Shown: positions 35,969 through 48,032, numbered from the stretch's first letter. The stretch is DNA of 64,000 bases from Salvelinus alpinus (GCF_045679555.1 NC_092091.1:10937918-11001917); one strand, 5' to 3'. Numbers and translations: made by a program. The notes: generated from the letters alone by a model not told the origin.

Positions 35969-37449
35969 CACTACCGTTCAAAAGTTTGGGGTCACTTAGA
36001 AATGTCCTTGTTTTCCATGGAAAACATACATTAAATGAATTACAAAATGAATAGGAAATATAGTCAAGATGTTGACAAAGTTATAAATAATGATTTTTAA
36101 TCGAAATAATAATTGTGTCCTTCAAACTTTGCTTTCGTCAAAGAATCCTCCATTTGCAGAAATTACAGCCTTGCAGACCTTTGGCATTCTAGTTGTCAAT
36201 TTGTTGAGGTAATCTGAAGAGATGTCACCCCATGCTTCCTGAAGCTCCTCTCACAAGTTGGATTGGCTTGATGGGAACTTCTTACGTACCAAACGGTCAA
36301 GCTGCTCCCACAACAGCTCAATAGGGTTGAGATCCGGTGACTGTGCTGGCCACAGGGTATGGCGTTGCAAAATGGAGTGATAGCCTTCCTTCTTCAAGAT
36401 CCCTTTTACCCTGTACAAATCTCCCACTTTACCACCACCAAAGGACCCCCAGACCATCACATTGCCTCCACCATGATTGACAGATGGCGTCAAGCACTCC
36501 TCCAGCATCTTTTCATTCTTTCTGCGTCTCACGAATGTTCTTATTTGTGATCCGAACACCTCAAACTTAGATTTGTCTGTCCATAACACTTTTTTCCCAA
36601 TCTTCCTCTGTCCAGTATCCTGTGTTTTTTTGCCCATCTTAATCTTTTATTTTTATTGGCCAGTCTGAGATGTGGCTTTTTATTTGCAACTCTGCCTAGA
36701 AGGCCAGCATCCCAGAGTCGCCTCTTCACTGTTGAAGTCGAGAGTGGTGTTTTGCGGGTGCTATTTAATGAAGCTGCCAGTTGAGGACTTGTGAGGCGTC
36801 TGTTTCTCAAACTAGACTCTAATGTACTTGTCCTTTTTCTCAGTTGTGCACCGGGGCCTCCCACTCCTCTTTCTATTCTGGTTAGAACCAGTTTGTGCTG
36901 TTCTGTGAAGGGAGTAGTAGACAACGTACGAGATCTTCAGTTTCTTGGCAATTTGTCACATGGAATAGCCTTCATTTCTCAGAACAAGAATAGACTGACG
37001 AGTTTCAGAAGAAGGTCTTTGTTTCTGGCCATTTTGAGCCAGTAATCGAACCCACAAATGCTGACGCTCCAGATACTCAACTAGTCTAAAGAAGGCCAGT
37101 TTTATTGCTTCTTTAAATCAGGACAACAGTTTTCAGCTGTGCTAACATAATTGCAAAAGGGTTCTCTAATGATCAATTAGCCTTTTAAAATGATCAACTT
37201 GGAATAGCTAACACAACGTGCCATTGGAACACAGGAGTGATGGTTGCTGATAATGGGCCTCTGTACACCTATGTAGATAATCCATTAAAAAATCATCAGT
37301 TTCCAGCTACAATAGTCATTTACAACATTAACAATGTCTACACTGTATTTCTGATCAATTTGATGTTATTTTGATGGGGGGAAAAATATATATATATATT
37401 TAAAAAACAAGGATATTTCTAAGTGACCCCAAGCTTTTGAACAGTAGTG
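35969..37449 (-). mobile_element. Tc1-like transposon in the last map1a intron
   Basis: Left end CACTACCGTTCAAAAGTTTG at 35969 and right end CAAGCTTTTGAACAGTAGTG at 37449 are inverted copies, with TA at 35967-35968 and 37450-37451. Length 1,481 bp, about 130 short of normal. The transposase is antisense to map1a. Same subfamily as 52545-54005. It sits wholly inside the intron 35534-37804 and does not disturb the splice sites. Confidence 0.95.
36251..36924 (-). pseudogene. Tc1 transposase pseudogene
   Basis: The N-terminal frame (MSTTPFTEQHKLVLTRIERG ... SPQLAASLNSTRKTPLSTST) covers the helix-turn-helix part and then shifts frame near 36590. The second frame has WTDKSKFEVFGS, with the first catalytic Asp, and NHGGGNVMVWGSFGG. 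It then jumps from YHSILQRHT directly to [19 protein letters not shown]: an internal deletion removed the second catalytic Asp segment. The element cannot encode active transposase. Confidence 0.92.
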
Positions 37450-37804
37450 TAATTGTCAATGTTGTTCAATATTCCCGGTTGGCAAAACTGGTTGCTATAA
37501 CATCAGTATGACATATTTTGTGACATCATAGTTCAGTTGTTTACTGGTTGTGCTGTAATATGACATTTTGAAAAACATTAATTTAGCATCCGACAAAAAA
37601 CACGTCTTAATCTGGTTGTAATTTGACCAGACGTCTTCAAAATAATTTTCCTGGTTCGCTATAATCTTCTTATGACATATTATTGACGAGGGGGGAAAAA
37701 AATGTTTTATGACGTTATGCTGCCTAATTTTGCCGGTTCGGCTAATTGTTTGATCAATGTATTGGTGAATTTGACTTGTTACATGTCCTCCATCTCTAAC
37801 CTAG

Positions 37805-37960
37805 GTGACTCTGATCCCTACTCATGACACGGAGGTGACGCGGGACTGGTACCAGCAGACGCACGAGAAACAGCAGGACCTGAACATTATGGTCTTGGCC
37901 AGTAGCAGCACAGTGGTCATGCAGGACGAGTCCTTCCCTGCCTGCAAGATTGAGTTCTAA
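37805..37960 (+). CDS. map1a: map1a terminal coding exon (LC2 C-terminus)
   Basis: Acceptor AACCTAG ends at 37804; 51 codons then TAA at 37958-37960. It codes VTLIPTHDTEVTRDWYQQTH, EKQQDLNIMVLASSSTVVMQ and DESFPACKIEF. The end of MAP1 proteins is nearly invariant; final IEF is as in MAP1A (IEL in MAP1B). All catalogued junctions of map1a are in compatible phase. Confidence 0.98.
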   Translation: MTLIPTHDTEVTRDWYQQTHEKQQDLNIMVLASSSTVVMQDESFPACKIEF

Positions 37961-38630
37961 GTTCTGTACCCGTTGCTATTTCATCCTCCCCTCATCCGTG
38001 CTACTCTTTATCATCCCATATGTAAGATTCCATTGCATTTGCTGCCGTCTTCGGCATGTGCACTGGCTTCCAACTGGTCAATGTTATCTGACATACAGCC
38101 AGCTACAGTATGTCAGGCAGAAACATAGCTAAAGTACAGGGTACATGGTAGCTGTACAAAGGTGTGATGTATATTTGTTTCAATTATGCTTTCCATTTAA
38201 ACAACATACTTGCACGATAAAAACACCTTTTTATTAGATTCGGTCTTAAACAATATAGTTTTTTTTCTTCACATATAACCTCTCCAACGTGCACATATTG
38301 TGATCACGCACATCATCCGTGATGAGGATAATTCTCAATAGCTAGTTCAGCTTTCAAATCACTGTACTGCACCTCAAATCCACATCTAAATGGACAACAC
38401 TTTCCAACTAAAAGTGCTATCTTAACAATGTATCGATTTGTCTAGCGTTGTTGGGGCATCTAGTGCCTAATGCTCCATTAAGATTGTGCACAGTTAAGTC
38501 ACATTCAACATGTGAAACTTAAACACTCTTACTTATTGTCTTAAACTCAACAGAGAAATACAAAATGAAAATAAAATGTATAAATTGCTTATCCAAAGGA
38601 AGTGCCAAAACAGTCTTGAGGTAAGACAGT

Positions 38631-39023
38631 GGCTGTGTCCGAAATCTGGCTTGCCTACTACTTACCTAAACTGTATACTGCGTACTAATTGTACTACATA
38701 CTACAATGTACTTAGTAAAAAAAACGTATGCAGCAAGCAACAAATATCAACATACTACTCGTCCATAATGAGGAGGCATCATCAAACGTGTTATCGCACT
38801 TGGTCCCACGTCATTTTTTTTTGTTTTTGTAAAGCACATCTGATTATCAGCTGGTGTCGAACGAGCAATTCACTTCCTCAATAGTGTGTAGTAAATTCTA
38901 CCAGACGAACAGCCTAAATAAGTATGACATCTGGGCATTTCTTGAATACTCGATTTTTCGAAATTTCACATACGCAAACGGCCTACTATTTAGGAATGCT
39001 AGTATGGATATTCGGACACGGCC
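38631..39023. mobile_element. MITE-like element with GGCTGTGTCCGAA ends
   Basis: Left end GGCTGTGTCCGAAATC at 38631 and right end ATATTCGGACACGGCC at 39023 are inverted repeats of about 14 matching bases. The body is AT-rich with TACTACTTAC-like words also present in inverted form. No transposase. A non-autonomous DNA transposon is likely; the superfamily is not determined. Confidence 0.6.
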
Positions 39024-39548
39024 AGTTGTTAACACTCTCCAAAATAAGTCCAAAACCGTTACGAGATGAACAGTTACTTGATCTCGCTAGACTACGCACA
39101 ATGTTGTATAATGGTAGTAGCTTAGTAAGTATCCTAAATTGAGGCTTTGTTTTCGATATATAAGACATTACTCCTGTTAGGAGATATTACGTAAGATGCA
39201 GCTCTAGATGCTGTACCGTTTGACTTTGTCAGTACTCTTAACTACGTCAACTAGTGTTACAGAGGACTATTACCACATAGCTTGTCGTGAAGCTTTAGGA
39301 GGGGCCTGAAAGTGCTACTTTCAGTTAAAATAACTAGCTAGCTTTTATGAATTATTTTTCCTCGGTAGCTGAAGCATGATTCTTGCATTTAGCTCAGACT
39401 CCTCCCTCGAGTAGCCTATAAACATGTTCCAATACCTTACCGTTTGGCTGTGTGTTTGCTAAAAGGAACGTTACACTGTAGGCACCGGGCAAAGAGATGG
39501 TTCTCTTGTATTAGCTATATTTCTGCTGGATGTAATGGTTCTTTATCA

Positions 39549-39722
39549 ATATATGAAGCAGTGGAGGCTGCTGAGGGGAGGGGCGGCTCATAATAATGGT
39601 CGGAACAGAGTGAATGGAATGGCATCAAACACCATGGAAACCATGGAAACCATGTGTTTGATGTATTTGATACCATTCCACTCCGCTCCAGTCGTTACCA
39701 CGAGCCCGTCCTCCTGTGATCT
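39549..39722. mobile_element. Dispersed foldback-type repeat
   Basis: AGTGGAGGCTGCTGAGGGGA through CATGTGTTTGATGTATTTGA to AGCCCGTCCTCCTGTGATCT. Internally AATGGAATGGCATCAAACAC pairs with the inverse of GTTTGATGTATTTGATACCA. I recognise this as a repeat found in many salmonid loci; its formal class is unsure. ACCATGGAAACC is duplicated in tandem in this copy. Confidence 0.65.
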
Positions 39723-40120
39723 GAAGCCATTATCACGGTCTATGTTGGTATGTTGATATGTTGATACATGGAGAGATTGTGTTATAACCCATTAGAGAAG
39801 GATGTTTAAATGAATGCAGCTGATTGGTCGGGACAGAGGCAACCGAGATGAATGTATTACATTTGATGTTTTCTCCCGTTTTCAGTTAAATTATACTGTC
39901 TGTATGAAACTATTTAATGAATTGATGGAAACTGCATTGATTTTCCATGGCGAATGCAGCAATAGAGTCTACTCCGTCCCACTAAGACAGGGTTGTGTGG
40001 AGGTTGTGTGAGTGTTCTTGTGCAACAAAAAAAAACATGACTGCGGTGGTAGACAATCGCTCTCATGCGCCTTCTGGTTGAGGTATTGGTCAAGAGAGAA
40101 GGGTTACTTTTATAGTAGGC

Positions 40121-40378
40121 ATTGTGGAGAGGGGAACCTGGATCCTGGGATAACACAAGAAACTGTAGAGAAGGGAACCTGGATCCTGGGATAACACAAG
40201 AAACTGTAGAGAGGGGAACCTGGATCCAGGGATAACACAAGAAACTGTAGAGAAGGGAACCTGGATCCAGGGATAACACAAGAAACTGTAGAGAGGTACC
40301 TGGATCCAGGGATAACACAAGAAACTGTAGAGAGGGGAACCTGGATCCGGGGATAACACAAGAAATGGTGGAGAGGAG
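40121..40378. repeat. 41-bp minisatellite, about six copies
   Basis: Unit GTAGAGAGGGGAACCTGGAT plus CCAGGGATAACACAAGAAACT. CCTGGGATAAC in the first two copies and a GAGGTACC deletion in one mark unit history. Confidence 0.93.
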
Positions 40379-43300
40379 AACACTTTAGAATATCAAAGAA
40401 ATCCATAGTTGTTGTCCAGGAATACTGCATCTAGTCTGATCCATGTGGATGGATGCTGTATACTGTATACACACAGTTGGTAGGTGAGCTTAGCGAGCAG
40501 CTAGGTGCGGTAGCCAGCTTAGCGAGCACATTTTATATTCAGTTTCTTATCAGTTTATTGCTGGTTAGCATTTGTCCCCTATCTTAAAGTGCCGCCCAGA
40601 AAATGTATCAGACAATAATGTGGTCAAAGAGCAAGAATGCACTTTTCAAAGGGGAGAAGAGGAGCTTCGGAGTGGGGCTGTGGTTCTAGTGAGAGAAGCA
40701 CAGATGCTATTTTTATTCAGCGTTCTTTACCATAATGTGAACTATGGTAGCCTTTGATTTTAGAACAGGTGGCTAGAGCAAACGCTCCATACTGTATGTG
40801 AAGACGTTCCAACAATAACGCAAGGTAGATATTTATCTAATAAAAATCAACTTTTCAACCCTAAGATCATATTTATCAAACGAACATGAATGTGATGTTG
40901 TTGATTGTAGTGGAGAGAGATGTGGCACGTGTACCACGGGTCTTACAAGTAGAATGACGTTTTGCGTTGTAGTACGTGCTTGAGTGACACACACACACAG
41001 AGAGACAGGGACAACGAAGTGTGTCTTCAAAGTTACCGTTTGCGGTGGGTAATCAGAGGTGGAGCTTCTTACTTTGTCGCACTGCTCATTGGAGCTCATT
41101 ACAAAACGTGATTCAGATTTGTGTTAAATTCCATAGAGATTATAGAGTAACTTTTTTGTTTGTTTTATGTTTTATTGTACTTTTCTGGTCGTTTTTTTGT
41201 AGTTGTATTAGTTAAATGAATTGATGTATAAATTGTCAGTATTAGATTTTTTAAATTGATTTGAATCGTTTTTCAATATTTCAGTTACATGTAGGACTAA
41301 CAATTATGATTGTCTCTTTTGTTTACATTTCTTAGATTGTATTTTTGAAAAGACTGGCTAAAAATGTGTTTTATAATAAGCGTCTGATTTTCAGCATTCA
41401 TTTTTGCTTAGTGATTCTTAAATGTTAACGTGTTTCTGTTTAGAGCTGCTGTGTTGTGTGTTTGGGGCTCCTGGCTTGAGGCCAGAGAGAGTGGACTGGG
41501 AGGGGCAGACAGATATTGCTGGAGACACTGTCTATGACTCATAGTCTGCAGACGCACGGACATCCTTTACATCGACCTGCAAGAGGAACATTCTCTCCCT
41601 CTATCGGATCCAGAACCTAACGGAGTCTCCTCTTAGGCTAAACCCATAAAGCCACAGTCTGTAGCCATCTTGCACTAGCCTGAGAACATTGCCATCTTTG
41701 TCGTTTTTTTCCCTCTCAACTTACTCAAATGTACGCTGCTATAATAGGCTGCAGGACAGCTTCCCCCAGGTCTGTTCCTAGCCCGGCCCACTCTCTGACT
41801 AGCAACGCGGCAGAGCTAGCCGGACTCGCGGCTCCGGCTGAATGGTTTCTTTCAGTATTATTGAGATACTCAATTTTGTTAGCTTTAGAGTTAGTATGCA
41901 CTGCGAATGCGTTGAAATGCTTGTCATGTTGATTAATAGTAAGGTCAGAATAGCTGCTACGCTGAGTAAGAGAGCATCTCTATCCCCCGGGGATAGAGAT
42001 GGAGGATGTTTATCAAATCGCTGTGTATGCGCAACTACATGTCCCTGGATAGAGGGGCCACACTAAGCCTACGACAGGTTGTTAGTGAAGGTATAAATAC
42101 ATGGCCTTGGATATATTACAATGTCGTCACGAACTACGGTTTCTAAACGGATCATATCAATCTAAGTCTCTCTACCCCTTTTTGGCACTCTATATCTAGT
42201 ACAGGGTAGGTAAGTAGAAAATCTGAACCAGGCTCAAGATTGGCTGTTTAACGTATACTGTCTATGGCATGGGTTTTCTGAATGGGTTGATATGGTGTAT
42301 TGTCCTCAAGTCTGAGTTTTGTTTTAAGTTGTCGTGGAGCATCTTGGTGGTTCGATTCCAAATACCCAGCCTTAGGATCAAGCACCCTGGGGCCTTGGCA
42401 GATGGCTGTGAAATGCTAAATAAAAAAATAATATACAAAATATGACTTTACAGAATGCACTAAACCTGAAATAATACCATTGGTACAGTTGGTACTATAC
42501 TGAATGCTGCTGGACAAAAAACCCCCGAACAAAACAGAATTGTACGCAAATATCTAAGAGATATATCAGTGGAGGAAAGCCTAAGGAAGAGACAGACTAC
42601 TGTATTCAGATTTAATTTCTAGAACAATGATTGTAACTCAAAACGGATAGCACAGTTTATTCACATTGCAGTGGCTGTTGTTTCATTTGCGGTTCTGTCC
42701 CAAGAGGAGAAAACTGTCATTTATGACAACACAAAGACTTGGTGTCCTATACAAACAGAAACATACTTACAATAACACAGAAACTAACTGCAGCTGAAAC
42801 TTTTCCTGAATATGACTTGAAAAACACATTGGAGACAGAAAAAAAATAACGAATTAGTCAAATGAATGATACATGTACATTTATGTACTGTACACAACTA
42901 TGTATATACACCTTAAAACAAAATCTAAATAGATATGTTATGAAGCGTATGATCCTTCTTGTTATTTTAGCAGATTTTAATCAAGTGTATGATCAAAATC
43001 TCCCAAGCTTTGAACAAAGAAACATAGCCAATGATAACTAGGTAGCTTCAGATGAAAAATAAACGGCTTTCAGTTTCAATTCCATTCTCCCCAACTCTCT
43101 CATCATAAAAAGATTGAACTCTTTTGAACATATATCATTGTCCCATCTTATCTCTCTGCATGTGAACTATTTGGTTATAATCCTGAATGTAATTGTTTAT
43201 TAACATGAAAATGAAAACAGGAAATGCTCTTTTAAAATGGTATATTTGAAACAGCTGATTGTTTAACTGATACTGGGATGACATATATTATAACTGTGCT

Positions 43301-43799
43301 GTGCGTGATTGTTTTGCCCTAAGATGTTGTTATAATAAAACATGTTGTAGTTCTTGGGTCTTTGTCGCTGTATTAATCTTAGTTCTGTTACCATCTTCAG
43401 TGCGATTGTAGAAAATTCTCTCTCTCTCTCTCTTTAAATCTAAAATGCAAAACTACAACTAGGCCTACCGCAGATTAATTGTAAAAGGGAAACAGCCTGG
43501 TGATCACCAATAAAAATGCATTTATTGAAATCAGACCACGACCCGCTTGTTGTTTTAGGATCTTTCTCATGTGAGTCAGTGTTGTGTTGTGATTCCTATG
43601 TAAATGAAGGGGGAGGGGCATATGCAGACTAAAAGGAACACATCGTGAAAGATGTATTAGCCCAAAAATGTAGCCAAAAGGAGAAATTAATGAAATAACT
43701 ATGAAAACAATGTACTCTGAGGCTGTCCTAATATGGACACCAAACAATGAATGAATTCCTTCACAAATCCATTCAGGTTGAAATGTTTGAGGAATGGAT

Positions 43800-44283
43800 A
43801 GTATAGAAAGAATTGATAGGGTATTAAAGAGTATTGATAGGGTAGTATATGATAGTATAGGATATTATAGATTAGGATAGTATAGAGTATTGGTAGGGTA
43901 ATATAGAGTATTGGTAGGATAGTATAGGATATTATAGATTAGGATAGTATAGTATAGAGAGTATTGGTAGGGTAATATAGAGTATTGGTAGGATAGTATA
44001 GGATATTATAGATTAGGATAGTATAGAGTATTGGTAGGGTAATATAGAGTATTGGTAGGATAGTATAGGATATTATAGATTAGGATAGTATAGAGAGTAT
44101 TTGTAGGGTAATATAGAGTATTGGTAGGATAGTATAGGATATTATAGATTAGGATAGTATAGAGTATTGGTAGGGTAATATAGAGTATTTTAGGGTAATA
44201 TAGAGTATTGGTAGGATAGTATAGGTTAGGATAATATAGATTAGGATAGTATAGAGAGTATTGGTAGGATAGTACAGGATATT
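43800..44283. repeat. AT-rich minisatellite (left half, interrupted)
   Basis: Irregular repeats of GAGTATTGGTAGGGTAATAT and AGGATATTATAGATTAGGAT, forming a higher-order period of about 100 bases in the middle. The same sequence family resumes at 46037 after the Tc1/LINE block, so the mobile DNA inserted into the array. Confidence 0.9.
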
Positions 44284-45381
44284 ATAAACTCAGCAAAAAA
44301 AGAAAAGTCCCTTTTTCAGGACCCTGTCTTTCAAAGATAATTCGTAAAAATCCAATTAACTTGACAGATCATCATTGTAAAGGGGTTAAACACTGTTTCC
44401 CATGCTTATTCAATGAATCATAAAGAATTAATGAATATGCACCTGTGGAACGGTCGTTAAGACACTAACAGCTTACAGACGGTAGGCAATTAAGGTCACA
44501 GTAATGAAAACTTAGGACACTAAAGAGGCCTTTCTACTGACTCTGAAAAACACCAAAAGGAAAATGTCCAGGGTCCCTGCTCATCTGCGTGAACGTGCAT
44601 GCTGCAAGGGGGCATGAGGACTGCAGATGTGGCCAGGGCAATAAATTGCAATGTCCGTACTGTGAGACGCCTAAGACAGCGCTACAGGGAGACAGGACGA
44701 ACAGCTGATTGTCCTCACAGTGACAGACCACGTAACAACACCTGCACAGGATCGTTACATCAGGACATCACACCTGCAGGACAGGTAAAGGATGGCAACA
44801 ACAACTGCCCGAGTTACACCAGGAACGCACAATCCTCCATCAGTGCTCAGACTTTCCGCAATAGGCTGAGAGAGGCTGGACTGAGGGCTTGTAGGCCTGT
44901 TGTAAGGCAGGTCCTCACCAGACATCACCGGCAACAACGTCACCTATGGGCACAAACCCATCGTCGCTGGACCAGACAGGACTGGCAAAAAGTGCTCTTC
45001 ACTGACGAGTCGCGGTTTTGTCTCACCAGGGATGATGGTTGGATTCGCGTTTATCGTCGAAGGAATAAGCGTTACACCGAGCCCTGTACTCTGGAGCGGG
45101 ATCGATTTGGAGGTGGAGGGTCCGTCATGGTCTGGGGCGGTGTGTCACAGCATCATCGGACTGAGCTGGTTGCCATTGCAGGCAATCTCAACGCTGTGCT
45201 TTACAGGGAAGACATCCTCCTCCCTCATGTGGTACCCTTCCTGCAGGCTCATCCTGACATAACCCTCCAGCATGACAATGCTACCAGCCATACTGCATGT
45301 TCTGTGCGTGATTTCCTGCAAGACAGGAATGTCAGTGTTCTGCCACGGCCAGCGAAGAGCCCGAATCTCAATCCCATTGAG
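44284..45381 (+). mobile_element. 5' portion of a Tc1-like transposon, 3' part lost
   Basis: Terminal region ACTCAGCAAAAAAAGAAAAG begins at about 44287 next to the minisatellite. The transposase reads on the plus strand. The right end of the element is absent: at about 45381 the sequence switches to LINE DNA in mid-codon region after the NPIE motif. Confidence 0.9.
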
Positions 45382-45654
45382 GTCATCTATAAGTCTTTAC
45401 TAGGTAAAGCCCCGCCTTATCTCAGCTCACTGGTCACCATAGCAGCTCCCACCCGTAGCACGTGCTCCAGCAGGTATATTTCACTGGTCACCCCCAAAGC
45501 CTATTCCTCCTTTGGCCGCCTTTCCTTCCAGTTCTCTGCTGCCAATGACTGGAACGAATTGCAAAAATCGCTGAAGCTGGAGACTCATATCTCCCTCACT
45601 AACTTTAAACATCAGCTGTCAGAGCAGCTCACAGATCATTGCACCTGTACATAG
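44599..45654 (+). pseudogene. Chimeric ORF: Tc1 transposase fused to LINE ORF2 C-terminus
   Basis: 351 residues. Residues about 1-261 are a Tc1 transposase: MRTADVARAINCNVRTVRRL (helix-turn-helix), VLFTDESRFCLT (first catalytic Asp), GGGGSVMVWGG, LQHDNATSHTAC (second Asp) and SPNLNPIE (Glu). From about 262 it continues in frame as a LINE ORF2 tail: YKSLLGKAPPYLSSLVTIAA, RYISLVTPKAYSSFGRLSFQ, FSAANDWNELQKSLKLETHI and LSEQLTDHCTCT. The family's original start lies upstream at 44564 (MSRVPAHLRERA) but a small deletion puts it out of frame, so only an internal ATG is left. All three DDE residues remain, but the transposase C-terminus is replaced. Whether it is expressed cannot be told. Confidence 0.9.
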
Positions 45655-46036
45655 CCCATCTGTAAATAGCCCATCTATTTACCTCATCCTCATATTGTTA
45701 TTCTTTTTTTGCTCCTTTGCACCCCAGTATCTCTACTCACACATTCATATTCTGCACATCTATCACTCCAGTGTGTCATTGCTAAATTGTAATTACTTCG
45801 CCACTATGGCCTATTTATTGCGTTACCTCCCTTATCCTACCTCATTTGCACACACTGTATACAGACTTTTCTATTGTGTTATTGACTGTACGTTTGTTTA
45901 TTCCATGTGTAGCTCTGTGTTGTTGTTTGTGTCGCACTGCTTTGCTTTATCTTGGCCAGGTTGCAGTTGTAAATGAGAACTTGTTCTCAACTAGCTTAGC
46001 TGGTTAAATAAAGGTGAAATAAAAAATAAATAAATA
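45382..46036 (+). mobile_element. LINE 3' end joined to Tc1
   Basis: The coding end of a LINE ORF2 (to the TAG at 45652-45654) is followed by a 3' region ending AAATGAGAACTTGTTCTCAA, TTAAATAAAGGTGAAATAAA and an A-rich tail to 46036. The tail is the longer relative of the salmonid SINE tails at 4490 and 8480. It is 5'-truncated exactly at the Tc1 junction. Confidence 0.9.
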
Positions 46037-46125
46037 GTATGGCGAGTGTAGGGTAGTATAGAGTATTGATAGGGTAGTATAGAGTATTGATAGGGTAGTA
46101 TAGAGTATTGATAGGGTAGTATAGA
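46037..46125. repeat. AT-rich minisatellite (right half)
   Basis: GTAGTATAGAGTATTGATAG repeated about three times, the same family as 43800-44283 but with TTGATAGGG rather than TTGGTAGGG. It marks the far side of the Tc1/LINE insertion. Confidence 0.9.
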
Positions 46126-46193
46126 GAGGGGAAAGGAAACGGGGCATGTCAGAGGGAGCGTTCCTTTCATGTACAGTCCAGGGTTTATTTATA

Positions 46194-47358
46194 GTGCATT
46201 AGGAAAGTATTCAGACCCCTTGACTTTTTCCACATTTTGTTACGTTACAGCGTTATTTTAAAATTCGTTAAATATTTTTTTTTCTCATCAATCTACACAC
46301 AGTAACCACATAATGACATCACAATACCCCATAATGACAAAGCGAAAATATGTTTTTAGAAATGTTTGCAAAATTATTACAAATAAAAAATGGAAATACC
46401 TTATTTACATAAATATTCAGATCCTTTGCTATGAAACACGAAATTGAGCGCACGTGCATCCTGTATCCATTGATCAGCCTTGAGATATTAATACAATTTG
46501 TTTTGAGTCAACCTGTGGTCAATTCAATTGATTAGACATGATTTGGAAAGACACACACCTGTCTATATAAAGTCCCACAGTTGATAGTGCATGTCAGAGC
46601 AAAAGCAGGCTATGAGGTCAAAGGAATTGTCTGTAAAGCTCCGAGACAGGATTGTGTCGAGGCACAGATCTGGGGAAGGGTACCAAAAAATGTCTGCAGC
46701 ATTGAATGTCCCCAAGAACACAGTGGCATCCATCATTCTTAAATGGAAGAAGTTTGGAACCACCAAGACTCTTCCTAGAGCTGACCGCCCAGCCAAACTG
46801 AGCAATCGGGGGAGAAGGGCCTTGGTCAGGGAGGTGACCAAGAACCCGATGGTCACTCTGACAGAGCTCCAGAGTTCCTCTGTGTGGAACCTTCCAGAAT
46901 GACAACCATCTCTGCAGCACTCTACCAATCAGACCTTATGGTACAGTGGCCAGATGGAAGCCACTCCTCAGTAAAAGGCACATGAAAGCCCGCTTAGAGT
47001 TTGCCAAAAGGCACCTAAATGACTCTCAGACCATGACAAACAAGATTCTCTGGTCTGATGAAACCAAGATTGAACTATTTGGCCTGAATGCCAAGTGTCA
47101 CGTCTGGAGGAAACCTGGCACCATCCCTACAGTGAAGCGTGGTGGGGGCAGCATCATGCTGTGGGGATGTTTTTCAGTGGCAGGGACTGGGAGACTAGTC
47201 AGGATTGAGGGAAAGATGAACGAAGCAAAGTACAGAGAGACCGTGGATGAAAACTTGGTCCAGAACGCTCAGGACCTACGACTGGCACAAAGGTTCACTT
47301 CGACAACGACCCTAAGCACACAGTCAAGACAATGGAGTAGTGGCTTCGGGACAAGTTA
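46194..47358 (+). mobile_element. Tc1-like transposon, 3' truncated
   Basis: Starts GTGCATTAGGAAAGTATTCA (46194) next to TA. A normal 5' region leads to a plus-strand transposase. The element ends abruptly at about 47358 in a 22-bp minisatellite; the segment with the catalytic Glu and the right terminal repeat are missing. Confidence 0.88.
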
Positions 47359-47359
47359 G
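46591..47359 (+). pseudogene. Tc1 transposase pseudogene, frameshifted and truncated
   Basis: First frame (46591-46902): MRSKELSVKLRDRIVSRHRS, GYQKMSAALNVPKNTVASII and RADRPAKLSNRGRRALVREV, the DNA-binding half. It ends after VWNLPE by frameshift. Second frame (46946 on): [40 protein letters not shown] with the first catalytic Asp, and [19 protein letters not shown] second frameshift near 47290 destroys the FDNDPK-type motif, then the minisatellite begins. Confidence 0.9.
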
Positions 47360-47880
47360 CTAGCACGGACCACACACAAAGCTAACACGGACCACACACA
47401 AAGCTAACACTGACCACACACAAAGCTAGTATTGACCACACACAAAGCTATTATTGACCACACACAAAGCTAGTATTGACCACACACAAAGCTAGTATTG
47501 ACCACACACAAAGCTAGTATTGACCACACACAAAGCTAGTATTGACCACACACAAAGCTAACATTAACCACACACAAAGCTAGTATTGACCACACACAAA
47601 GCTATTATTGACCATACACAAAGCTAGTATTGACTACACACAAAGCTAGTATTGACCACACACAAAGCTAGTATTGACCACACACAAAGCTAACACTGAC
47701 CACACACAAAGCTAACACTGACCACACACAAAGCTAACACACAAAGTTAACACTGATGACACACAAAGCTAACACTGACGACACACAAAGCTAACACTGA
47801 TGACACACAAAGCTAACACTGATGACACACAAAGCTAACACTGACCTCACACAAAGCTAACACTGACCTCACACAAGTCA
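47359..47880. repeat. 22-bp minisatellite, about 23 copies
   Basis: Unit GACCACACACAAAGCTAACA CT; variants GCTAGTATT, GCTATTATT and, at the right end, GATGACACAC or GACCTCACAC. The variants are grouped from left to right, giving a visible gradient along the array. Confidence 0.94.
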
Positions 47881-48032
47881 ACAATGAGCTGTTTACCTAA
47901 ACACAAAACAAATGGGCAGACTGGTTGGTAGTTGACGCCACATTCATCATCTCTAGTCTCACTTATAATAAACATTTATTGATTACAGTCAGGAAAGACT
48001 GAGATTACAAATTAAATCTAATTCAATCTTCT

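Larger units (their letters stand above)
37961..43360 (+). other. map1a: Probable map1a 3' UTR and downstream DNA
   Basis: After the stop there is no further exon. AATAAA occurs at 38570-38575 and at 43334-43339; the second is followed by a GT-rich stretch (TGTTGTAGTTCTTGGGTCTT), a good poly(A) context. The long AT-rich stretch 42420-43350 with few repeats would suit a long neuronal 3' UTR, but where the transcript ends cannot be decided from sequence. It includes a MITE (38631-39023), a dispersed repeat (39549-39722) and a 41-bp array (40121-40378). Confidence 0.45.
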
